DNA from: Glandiceps talaboti
Lineage: Eukaryota; Hemichordata; Enteropneusta; Spengelidae
DNA length: 64,000 nt
Direction: 5' to 3'
NCBI RefSeq assembly: GCF_964340395.1
Contig: NC_135571.1
Location: 10,421,440 to 10,485,439, forward strand
In this document: piece by piece, positions 32,301 to 43,649 of the stretch
How the letters are laid out: every line of letters begins with the position of its first letter
How positions within the stretch are numbered: position 1 is the stretch's first letter
Notes under the pieces: generated by a model
What the model saw: the letters and a program-made list of their open reading frames with translations, nothing else
The model's database searches: none
What the model was told of the DNA's origin: nothing
Position numbers and translations under genes: made by a program

Positions 32301-33374
32301 ATGTATACGAACGAAGTAATATCAGGAAGTAATTGTATTTTATTTGTGTTATATAGCAAAGGTCTCAGTTAAATGCCCCCCCCCCCTTAATTGTGGATAT
32401 TCACAACTGTTTGTTTGCGAGTATGGCTGTCAGGTCATAACCACGCCAACAAATGCCACTCCCTTTGGCAAGTTTTGTTAATTCAAATGGTAGGGTCAAT
32501 ATCACGATGTCTATGAACTGTGATACCCGAGTATATAGCCATGCAATACTATTCCACTCAAAGAAAATAATGGTATGTGTTAGTCTGTGGTTTTACAACG
32601 TTGAATGTTATAGTAAATAATGCCAGTTTTTACATAGTGAATAATGCTTGACATTTACTTCCCCTGGCACGGACCTATAGAAGCACAATAGCCCTATATA
32701 CTTTCTCAAGTTACAGAGGAGAAAATGATCTATTTAAATCTATGTAAGCATATGATTATTGGCATCCATATGTTCAAAAAGTCAAAATACGGAAATTTTC
32801 AAGGCCTTTCAAATAGCAAGGATTCCATGACTCAATAAGTGAATTATTGAATTTGATATCCCAATGTAACCTTTGGCTTGCCAAAGTGTTACAAATATTA
32901 ACACCCCTGGTGTATATATTTACATAACATGTTGCAAAAGATGATGGTACATTTTCATGACCTCATACTCGGGATGTATGTCATTTTCCCCTCGTTTGCA
33001 TAAAATATAGTAGACTAAAAGTGCTGTTTTTGCCTAAGTTTGCAAGATCACCCAGAACAAAACAAACAACACAAAGTGATGGAAAATAGAGGTACATGAA
33101 AACATCTAGCCACCAAATCACCACATCAGATTTTAATCAGATTATATCTGGACTAAAGTAAAATCTTTTACTGTGCGCCATGACGAAAACTGGAATGTTC
33201 CACTGACTCATCGATCGATAGACCAAATAAAGTTGTCGGTCTTGACCTCAAGATAGACCAGATGTAAACTGAATGCCTCTTGTATTAAGGTTTTCAATTG
33301 CTGCACAAGATTAACAGATGATTAGCAAATGCCCAACTACCCTTAGAATTGTGACAATGTGACTAACTGAGTTA
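29325..33374. other. Intergenic part of unit 2, no gene recognised
   Basis: Nearly identical to 12240-16284. The ORF at 29767-30111 is the unit 2 copy of the rejected 114-residue ORF. A G-run lies near 31290-31308. A minus-strand CAG|GTGAGT donor-like site ends at 32072. Confidence 0.6.
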
Positions 33375-34970
33375 ATAATATAAATAGGTAGCCACATTAG
33401 GTTACCTATACCAACAAAGCTGTCATTTACACTCCATCAACTTCCAGAGGAGCATAGAATTCTATTGCAACTTATGAAGACATGTGATTATGGCATCCAT
33501 AAGTTTAAAACAGTCAAAATGTGGATTTTTAAGGCCTTCCAAATAACAAAAGCTGTCAATAAGCAATTTAATTGGATTCGACATCCCGTGGTAATCTTTG
33601 ACCTGTCAAAGTGGAAATGATACTAACATTCCCTGGGTATGTATTTATGAACATGTTGTATAACATGATGGCACGTTTTGGTGACCTCGTCCTCGTGGCG
33701 AAAATACACATTCGCCCCTTTTGCTGGTAAAATAAACGCGTTGTTCATTTGTTGAAGTCTGGAGAGGGTAAAATAAAGAATGCACAGAACATCATAAAAC
33801 ACAATTCAACACAACACAATACAAACGACGCAACACAACACAACACAACACAACACAACACAACACAACACAACACAAGACGACACAAGACAACTCAGCG
33901 CAGTACAACAAAACATAAAATAACCGTCACAACGCAACAGTACAACACAATGCAACTCAAAACATGACGTCACGATACAACACAACCCATTATTTATACT
34001 CCCTCAACTTCCAGAGGAGCATAGAATCTATTGCAACCTATGAAAACATTTGATTGTGGCATCCATATGTTTAAAACGCTCAAAGTATGGAATTGTTAAT
34101 AGGCCTTGCAAAGAACAACAATTACTTTCAATAGGTAAAATTATTGGATTCGACATCCCGCGGTAACTGAGTATGTATTTAAAGAACATATTGTATAACA
34201 TGATGGAACGTTTTGGTTACCTCGTACTCAGGGCGAAACAAAAACTTTCCCCCTTTCGCTGGTAGACTAAAAGCGTTGATCTTTGTTCAAGACAGTCAAG
34301 CAAAATAAATAATGCACAGAACATCATATAACACAATTCCACACAATTCAACAAACGACGCAACACAGCACAGCACAACACAACACAACACAACACAACA
34401 CAACACAACACAACACAATACACAACACAACACAACACCATACAACTCAGCGCAATACACAACACAACTCAATACAATACAAAACAACACAACACAATAC
34501 AATACAACTCAACTCAGCGCGACACCACACCACACCACACCACACCACACCATACAACTCAGCTCAATATAAAACAACACAACACAACACAATTCCTCAG
34601 CGCAACACAACACAACACACAACACAACTCAGCGCAATGCAATTCAAGTTACAACATATAAAAAACACAACACAGCCCAAAACTACACAGGACATTACAA
34701 CATACAATCCAAAAGAAGACATTTTCGAAGCTTGAATTTTTTAAACGTAATATTATGATATTGAATTTTAATATTATATTTCGTTGCCAAAATACAAAAA
34801 ATACAGCCACCCAAAAACAAACAAACAACAACCAACCAACCAACAAGCAAAACAAACAAACAAACAAAAAAACAAACAACAACAACCCCAAACCAAAACA
34901 ATACTTTTTGCTTGTACGGCTTGCCATAACCAACTGTGCGTTCAACATCAACAGTTTAGAATATAGTATA
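33375..34970. repeat. Spacer repeats and pentamer arrays at the right end of unit 2
   Basis: Two ~430-bp modules end in (ACAAC)n arrays (about 33830-33880 and 34370-34630), then an (AAAC)n-rich stretch, as in unit 1. The empty insertion site of the TIR element lies at the end (about 34965-34975). Confidence 0.7.
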
Positions 34971-35359
34971 GCATTTTAACTGTCCTTGTACTTCGTATAT
35001 TTTTATTTTATTTTGACATTACACACCAAACTGGGTAATAACGGCCGGCCATGTGAGAATTATTAATATTTGATGCTTATAAATTGTTCAGAATATACCA
35101 GAGACGTGTGATGAATATTAAAAAGTTCGATGCCGTTGACGGGGGGATGCTGATATCAGTAGAGAAGACGTTTAGTCTGTGGGGTCTAGCCTTCAGCTGT
35201 GTCAATTAAACCCAAATCACGTGACCATCCTGCACATTAACATTTATGGTATAACAAGTGTGTGTCAAATATTTGGTTATTGATTAAGAGTATTCTTGTA
35301 ATTTATAATGAAAATTCAACTGAATGCATAATATGTCTTCCATCGTTTTATAACACAAC

Positions 35360-35416
35360 TCCTGTGGCATAGTGGTTAATGTTCAGGACGATTTAGTCGT
35401 TAGGTCATCGGTTTTA

Positions 35417-35484
<68 letters not shown>
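35360..35484 (+). repeat. SINE-like relic and (CA)n tail, unit 3
   Basis: The same relic as at 4832 and 21999, followed by CA repeats at about 35419-35484. Confidence 0.35.
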
Positions 35485-35488
<4 letters not shown>

Positions 35489-35584
35489 TCACTCACTCAC
35501 GTCTCCATGGTCACCATGACAAATTCACCATCTTTTACAAAAACCAAAATACAACAGTAAAATATTCTCAGATAGATACTAAAC

Positions 35585-35590
35585 TTTATT
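35585..35590 (-). promoter_or_regulatory. Candidate polyadenylation signal for kringle-lectin gene 3
   Basis: AATAAA on the coding strand about 570 bases past the stop, in the position shared with units 1 and 2. Confidence 0.35.
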
Positions 35591-36083
35591 TGCCCAGAAG
35601 CTTACAGTAATAACTCACAGTGATGAATATTTCAGTTTACATGACCTATAAAACTTATACCTATGACGTCATGATAGTCTTGTGACGTCATGAGAAACCT
35701 GCGATCTCGTGGTAACCATGATAACCCAATCCTCAAATAAGCACTAACGTCACTCCCGTATTAATATACAACATTAAATAGATGAACAAGGTGACGAATG
35801 CAAAGTACAAAGAAACAAATAACAATGGCTGTCAGTTATTCCATACCAGGCACAAACCAAGTCATAGACGTTCAAGGAAAAAATACTGGATTTACATTCT
35901 GGCCATACGTTGATTACATTTTCAGCTCGGTTACCTTTATAGTAGTGCTAGTTAACTTTTTGCAGGGTAAACATACATATTTCAATTTGAGTTTGAGTTA
36001 TCAATAGATACCACTATGTTTTATGCATTATCATTTTGAAGAAATACTATTATCCCGAAAAATACTGAATTATGTCATGTGTA

Positions 36084-36154
36084 TGACGTCATCATGCATT
36101 GACGTCATGTGTTGATGACGTCATCGGTGAGGTGACGTCATAGTTTGGTGACGT
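36084..36154. promoter_or_regulatory. Regular array of CRE palindromes, unit 3
   Basis: TGACGTCA starts at 36084, 36100, 36116 and 36133, with the half site at 36149. All four palindromes and the 16/16/17/16 spacing are kept although several bases between them differ from units 1 and 2. Confidence 0.6.
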
Positions 36155-36159
36155 ATAAC

Positions 36160-37212
36160 CTAAGCAGGCACCATAACTTCGACTTCGCATAAATGCATAG
36201 GTTTATCTTTGCCGATGATTTGAATGCTGACGTACTGTCCTTTCATTGGTGTAGAACATCCACACCTGACGTGTACTGTCTCCTCGGTGGCTGGACTACC
36301 GATAATCATCATGCCACATGTCGGATTGTTAGCAAAATCAGAACTATCTCCAACTCGTACCTCAGCATTCTTCAGACGACCAGCTAGATGATTAGAATGG
36401 TATAGAAAAAGAATCGTCAGTCCTTCAGTGTAGAATGGATCTAAAACTGATAGGTACACCACCCCCTGATACCACCACTATGAGGCCAATCTCATAATTA
36501 TTCATCGATTATTTTCTATGAGTATGTAAGACCTCGGTTCTGAGCTTTGGCAGGTTGCCGAATGAAGCCGAAAGGTGATGACAACGACTTGTGCTACCGC
36601 CCTCATCAGTGCCTTTGGAACTATGCGACCTTTGGAAAAACCAGAGGGTAGCTAGCTACTTACAGAGGAAAGAAAAGTCTTTAAAGTTATAGCGCCCTCA
36701 TCGGTGCCTTCGGCGCTAAGCGATCTTTGGTTGCACTTTAAGCAGAAAAACCAAAGGGTAGCTAGCTATGAACAGAGGAAATAAAAGACTTAAAATAATA
36801 ACCCTTACCGCAGCAATCCTGTCTGTTCGTGATAATAATCTCGTAGACGTCATACGACTGTCCAAGGTCAACTTTCCACCATGGTTCAGGTTGACTTTGT
36901 GTTTGTGTACATGATTGTCCTGACTTCATATCGCTACTCTTGTTTCCGTCCACTGCCTTCTCTGCAAAACCCCTCCTCTTTTCATTGGTGGAACTCTGAC
37001 TTACGGTTTTTCCCTGTGCCACGTCCTTCAAATCGACAGGAAAGACACAAGCTATTGTAGGAAAAGACGTTACATATAAATGTTGTTACAAACAAACCAA
37101 CAAACCAACAAACAAACCAACTAAGCCAATAGAAATGTAGATTGTCATTTCATTACACTAGCTTCCAAGTAAATCAAAGAAAATGTAGAAGGATGATGAT
37201 GATGATGATGAC

Positions 37213-37257
<45 letters not shown>

Positions 37258-39102
37258 GGTGGTGATGATGATAATGATGATGATGATGATGATGGTGGTG
37301 ATGAGGATGATGATGATATTGTAGTAGTAGTGTTGGTGATTATTGTTGGTGCAGTTTTTGTTTTGTCGTTGTTGTCGGTGGTGGTGGTGGTGGTGGTGGT
37401 GGTGGTGGTGGTGGTGGTGGTGGTGGTGTTGGTGGTGGTGTTGTTGGTGGTGGTGGTGGTGGTGGTGTTGGTGGTGGTGGTGGTGGAGATGGAGGATGAG
37501 GAGGAGGAATAGACGAAGAAAAAAGTAAAAGAATACAATGGGCATGCCAGTTAAGATGGGTATGATAACAATGATGACGATAAATGGTTTTATTGTTCAC
37601 AATACTACTACTCACGTGGGTAGGTTGGTACCACAGTGGAGACTTCAGAAAACAAACAAGAAAATGAAATATCATGAATGTTACAAATTAATTTGGTAGA
37701 GTCTAGTAACAATTATCAGTGTTATTACTGGACATATTTTGGAAATATAGTAAAATACAGTCGTCAAATCTGACATAAACTGTAGCAGGACACTTTTGAA
37801 TGAATTTCAACGATAGCGTAGTTTGCAGTCTTAGTATACACATGAATGAGAAGTCACGTGTGCAATATGTCAAATATGTTGTCCATCAGATATATGTGTT
37901 TATTTAAGGCTACTATAGTTAAGCACGAAGATTGTTCACTTTAGGGTAGAATTTTCAAATTTGGTTTGTATGCATAACTTTTGAGTGCGAATATATGTTG
38001 GTATAGTGCCAATTGAATAGCCGCCTGTACAGTGTCTTATGGGTTAAATCCCAGATTCTCGCCAAAGCATTATCTTGTAAGCGGCACCATAACGATTAAT
38101 CGATTCTTTGTTCAGGGCCAACTTTCTGTAGACAAATCATTTTAACACCTAGGTTTGAATTTTAATCCGAATAGCCTTCTGATAATACAACATACCTATT
38201 CCTATGGTTGGTGCCTCTGTTGGTTCTGGAGTTGGTGGTGGTGGTGGTTCAGTCGCTGGTTGTGGATGAAAGAAAGGACAAGAAAACAGTTAGCAGACAA
38301 TTCACTGCATTATAGAGTGGGAATCAATCTGCAAAAAAAGAGAATGGGCTGTGTGGATGTTTAGGAGGCAGTTGTACTTGATAAAGATCTTGTATCAAGA
38401 CATTGCTACTTTGAATACAGAATCAATCAAAAATAAAATCAACCAATAAACCAATTAATTCCCCCAGTAAACCAAATCATTCAATCAGTAAACCAAATCA
38501 TTCAACCGATGAACCATAATTATTGAAAATAAAATTTCTATCACTCACCACAGACGTCTACTGCAGGTCCAACATTACAATACTGCCAACGAACGCCGGG
38601 GGTAGTTGTGTAGCACCATGTCCTCGGATCACCACTAGGATTACGGCAGTAATTGTGGTCACCAAGACCTCCTGCAGGATGCGCCGCTATAGTGTAGCCA
38701 TGGGATTGTGGTGATTGTGAGGACCATTTCTGACATGTATGACCTGATTCAGTTACGGAGACAGTACCTCTGTAATCAGCTCCATTTGCCTGATGATAAC
38801 ATTCGGATACTGAAAAAGATCAGATATTGTCTTTATATTGAACTATTATTACATATTACATAGTAAAAATTACACCAGTATCCTAACAATAATGAAAACA
38901 TATACCTATGTGAAAATGCAAAAGTGTGTGATCGCACATTATGCGAACTTTGCTGTTTGGATAAACATATATATTAATAATAAATGCATGTAATATATAA
39001 TGATAACCTAACACCATGCCATGTGAGAGTTGGTCTGGGTACTCGGGGATATTTTTGCTCTGTGTCTGACTCCCTCCATCCCCCACACCCTTCCCCTCTC
39101 TT

Positions 39103-39187
<85 letters not shown>

Positions 39188-39208
39188 GTCTGTCTGTCTG
39201 TCTGTCTT

Positions 39209-39246
<38 letters not shown>

Positions 39247-39282
39247 CCTCACATCCCATCCTGTTGTCTGTCTATCTATCTA

Positions 39283-39326
<44 letters not shown>

Positions 39327-39386
39327 CCTGACTGTTTCTCTGTCTCTATCTATATATCTGTCTGTACGTTCGTCCGTCCTCTCTCT

Positions 39387-39476
<90 letters not shown>

Positions 39477-41924
39477 ACATTTATACCTACTATGGATATC
39501 TGAATCAACTGTAAAATCCCATGGAAAAATTAAAAATATAATGAATGTAATGTAATGTATAAAACCAAGAAAATACACAAATATGATTTACTCACTACAA
39601 CGGAACTCCTCGACATCACAATATTCCCAACGCACACCTTCGGTTGTGTAACACCATGCAGTTGGATCGTTACCGGGATTACGACAGTAATTATGTGCAC
39701 CGAGACCAGCATTGGGAAACTTGTCTGGAGTGTACCCATGTGCATTTGGCGTCTGTACGCTCCATCGCTGACACTCTTTCCCTGTGTTCGTCACGGATAA
39801 TGTACCTCTGTAATCTTTAGCCTTCAGGTCAGTGAAGCAACTCATATCTAGTTTGGAATGAAATAAACAAATTGTTGTTAGTGTGTTGGTCTGGATCGAG
39901 GATATTGGCAGCGAAACATATCTGAAATTACTTTCTTATGATAATGATAGTTTGAAGCAGTTTCAGCTTCAGCCTACGTTTTATAATCACAGTCGGACTT
40001 AAAGTACAATAGTCGTCCTATGCCGGGTCCTGTGCGCATGTGCGGTTGAATTGCACTTTCTTTCGTTGACAAACAGTATCAAGTGAATTCACTATAAATA
40101 CTTTTTGACAGCTGTCATGATTGGTACACACGATGGCTTCATGAATGTCATTTACTATAATAGTGGAGGGATGTATACGTAGATAAGGCTACTTTTTCAG
40201 GAATTTGACAATGTTAAACGTTCTTTATCTCAACTATAGTATATTTCCGTCAGTGGGCAAATTTATGAGCCTCGTTCCTGATATTACCACTTTTAAAATT
40301 ACAAAAAATGAAGCCTAATAGTGGAACTTTTTCACTAACAAACATTAGACATTAAGCAGTGAATGGAATTACATGAAACAAAATGATCATGACTTGCCGA
40401 GATAACAGAACATAAATGTCGTAAACTAGAGTAAGGCCCACTGTCGCAAAACACTTCATGTGCTATCATTATGTAACTAGGTTTGTAGTGTTATGACACT
40501 TAAAAAGTTCATTAATGTGACTGTGATTTTTGTCCACACTTGTTGTTCTGGTTGTGTAACCACTCGCTACCCCATGTCTGGATAGCATCTGTAGCCATTC
40601 CAACAGCTGCTTGTTATCAGGTCAAGAAAGTTAAAGGTCAGTGGTTGTCTTATACGCATGTGCGGGTGAATTGCTTTTGAAATGTTTGTTGAGAAATACA
40701 ATGCCTCTCGTTTGGGTCACATTGTAAGTTCTTACTCATCCAAACCTACGACCATCACATTAAATCTTGTTTATTGGCTCCAAATAATGATTTACGGGGG
40801 GAAATCTTTCATAAACCATGTAAATTTGAGATCAGAAAGATTGTTTGTGCGTGCTTAGGCCAGGTTTCCGTAGTGTGGGACCCCGAGACGTTCGTGCGTG
40901 AAATGGACGACTAGGATGTAATAATCAACTTAAATTTGACATACGAAATACTTACCTACACCTTCCGTCGTTGTTGCTGTAAATAAGCAAAACTTTTGAT
41001 ACATTTATTTGATTAAAAATGAATTTCTGTTATCCTGATATAATTTTTACATTTTCTTTACAGTTGCCAAACATAGTTTGACTGGTGATAATGCCTTACA
41101 AAAAATATTGTGGTTCCGATTACGCTCAATTTTAGAATAGGTGGGGTAGATAGATTTTTTTGTGTTGTGGAACAGTGATGTACCTAATCTCAAATTGCTC
41201 CTTATGACGTATTACATGAGTGTGAGACAAACAGACAGTTGGTGACAATGGAGTGTGTAACACGTTGTACGAAAACCTTGCTCACAAAAGCATTGCCAGA
41301 GATGAAATCAAACAGTAATGTTTTGTAGATAAACTTGATGTGATAGTTATTAGTGTTACCAACTCGACAAACAGAAAGAGACACAGACACAGATACAGAC
41401 ACAGAAGCGACACAAAAACAGAAAATAAACAGACACGGAACCGAAAGAGAAACAGACAGAAACAGAGACAGAAGCGAAAGAGACACAGAAAACGAACACA
41501 GAAACAAAAACCACCAGAATTTCCTATGTGAAAATACTAAGAAATTGTTTTGGTATATGGGAAGGTGTGGCTAAACAACGATATATAGTAAACATTTGAA
41601 AATTGATTGATTTGAAAAAAAATAAAATTCTTACGGCAAGCTGTTCCCACGGCAGAAATGCTGCAGTATTGCCAACGTACACCTGGGTCAGTTGTATAGC
41701 ACCATGTCTTCGGATCATCACTAGGATTACGGCAGTAATTGTGGTCACCAAGACCTGATGTAGGATAAGCTGCTGGTGTATAACCATGTGATTGTGGTGA
41801 CTGTGAAGTCCACTTTTGACATTCTTTGCCTGTTTCAGTATACGACACTACACCTCGGTAATCTGCTGCGTTTCCCTGATTATAGCATTCGGATTCTGTA
41901 ATTAATCAAACAAACAAACAAACA

Positions 41925-41957
<33 letters not shown>

Positions 41958-42302
41958 CCAACCAACCAACCAATCAATCAGTCAGTCAGTCACTCAGTCA
42001 CTCAGTCAGTCAGACACTCAGTCAGTCAGTCAATGAAAAATGAATAAATACATAAATAAGGAATAAATAAATAGATGAATTAATAAACAGTTGAATAAAT
42101 AAATTTATAATGAATGTGTAAATAAACACACAAATCAGATACATACATACATACATACATACATACATACATACATACATACATACAATGTACATACATA
42201 CATACATACATACATACATACACACACACATACATACATACATACATACATACATACATACATACATACATACATACATACATACATACATACATACATG
42301 CA

Positions 42303-42335
<33 letters not shown>

Positions 42336-43571
42336 TTGGTTCTATTCCATAACATTCAGATATAGTCAGGTATTTACCAACTATGTCGAACCTTAGAAGC
42401 TTGAAAAATAATTTTTATTCGAAACGTCGGATTGCACCTATATTCATTTGGACTGTCTCACAAGTTCCTTTTGCATTTCTTTCTACATACATACATACAT
42501 ACATACATACATACATACATACATACATACATACATACATACATACATACATACATACATACATACATACATACATTCATTCATTCATTCATTCATTCAT
42601 ACATACATACATACATACATACATACATACATACATACATACATACATACATACATACATACATACATACATACATACATACATACATGCATACATACAT
42701 GCATACATACATGCATACATATAAATTTGTGATGGAAAACATAAATGTTTAGTACTGTTAACGGAAGTGATAAGAAATTACAATTATGATCAAATCTTTT
42801 CTTATCATATCATTTACTTACCACAGCGAAATTCCTCTACATCACAGTATTCCCAACGTTTTAATAGATCAGTTGTATAACACCATGTCTCGGGGTCACC
42901 ACTAGGGTTACGACAATAATTATGGTCACCAAGTCCTGAGGAGGGATAAGCCGTGGGTGTGTAACCATGTGCCTGTGGTGACTGTGCTGTCCACTTCTGA
43001 CATGTTCTTCCTGTCTTTGTAACGGAAATGGTTCCTCTATAATCTTCTGCGCCGGGGGCCAAGAAACAATCTACAGAAAATAACATGGGGATAGATTAAT
43101 AATATATTTTGTGTTGACAATGTGTTAACGATGTAATATTGACAAATTATCCCGAAATTATGCATGTATATATATAATTTGTTAAGAAGTTAAACGAATC
43201 TTACATATTCTTTCATTTGATTTCTAGCGATGCCACAAATAAAACGATTTCAACATATGAAACATTACTATTGTGACAGATAAATATTTAGTAACCACGG
43301 TAATTGTTAATCTTATTTGTGCATGCTTTGATTTAGTCCTTTGTAGGAAAGGGCGATGCAAAAATGCATTTATCATTTTACATTTGGTTGCCTTTTGTGC
43401 GATATACTGTAGGTATATCCTGTATTGCAAATACAATTAAATTAATAGCACTATGATTTTCTTTGACATCTCGTGGTTTACAAAATATCAGAAGTTACTA
43501 CAACACCCACCTTCAGCAAGAATGTTGCTCGTTAACGCTAGAGTTAGAACAATAACCTTCAAGATCACCAT
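36160..43571 (-). CDS. Secreted four-kringle / F-type lectin protein, copy 3 (10 exons, 552 aa)
   Basis: Coding exons in order: 43511-43571, 42822-43070, 41635-41895, 40956-40976, 39596-39847, 38549-38809, 38196-38255, 37616-37642, 36809-37051, 36160-36383. All introns are phase 1 and the sum is 553 codons with stop. The architecture equals copies 1 and 2: signal peptide, four kringles, linkers and F-type lectin with RQDCC and LCEVEV. Differences: the Pro/Thr linker exon is 60 bases instead of 30, with a Pro run. Kringle 3 reads NPGNDP, losing one of the two acidic residues of a lysine-binding site. Kringle 4 reads [16 protein letters not shown]. The microexon has a normal GT donor (GTAAGT). 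The ORF is intact, so the gene is probably functional with altered ligand preference. Confidence 0.9.
36597..36790. repeat. Local duplication in the lectin intron of unit 3
   Basis: The segment running from the '(g)ccctcatc(a/g)gtgcctt' words to 'gggtagctagcta' occurs twice, at about 36597-36658 and 36690-36770. The first copy is diverged; the second is nearly identical to the single copy in units 1 and 2 (about 6155-6230 and 23270-23345). Confidence 0.65.
37192..37505. repeat. Intronic (GAT)n / (GGT)n tract, unit 3
   Basis: Trinucleotide tract in the same intron as in units 1 and 2 but with a different arrangement of GAT, GGT and GTT runs. Homopolymer ORFs are artefacts. Confidence 0.9.
39106..39472. 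repeat. (GTCT)n and (CT)n microsatellites, unit 3 intron
   Basis: Two GTCT arrays separated by a short unique piece, then CT repeats at about 39397-39472, in the intron between kringles 3 and 4. Confidence 0.9.
41108..41161 (-). mobile_element. MITE-like element fragment (right end, inverted)
   Basis: 'ttgtggttccgattacgctc' is the reverse complement of the right terminus seen in copies a to e, followed by about 35 matching bases. It lies in a kringle intron of unit 3 and is absent at the equivalent place in units 1 and 2. Confidence 0.5.
42139..42721. repeat. Expanded (ACAT)n arrays, unit 3 intron
   Basis: Two large tetranucleotide arrays (about 42139-42331 and 42483-42721, the latter with an ATTC block) flank ~150 bp of sequence absent from units 1 and 2. 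Tyr/Val/Cys and His/Thr ORFs are artefacts. Confidence 0.9.
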
Positions 43572-43628
43572 CTTGGTAGACTGCGAAACAGACTCGTGTT
43601 TAGTCAACGAATAACAGCTGTTGAAATA

Positions 43629-43640
43629 TAGTATTTATCC
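43629..43640 (-). promoter_or_regulatory. Candidate TATA-type core promoter of kringle-lectin gene 3
   Basis: GGATAAATACTA on the coding strand, about 60 bases upstream of the ATG at 43571. It is unchanged although surrounding sequence has diverged. Confidence 0.42.
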
Positions 43641-43649
43641 TGCGAGAAA

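Larger units (their letters stand above)
21608..34972. repeat. Tandem array unit 2 (~13.4 kb)
   Basis: A near-exact copy of unit 1 from the 'gcattttaactgtcc' start to the ACAAC spacer, carrying gene copy 2. Differences from unit 1 are scattered substitutions, microsatellite lengths, an internal duplication in the GGT tract, and the absence of the 89-bp insertion. Confidence 0.8.
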
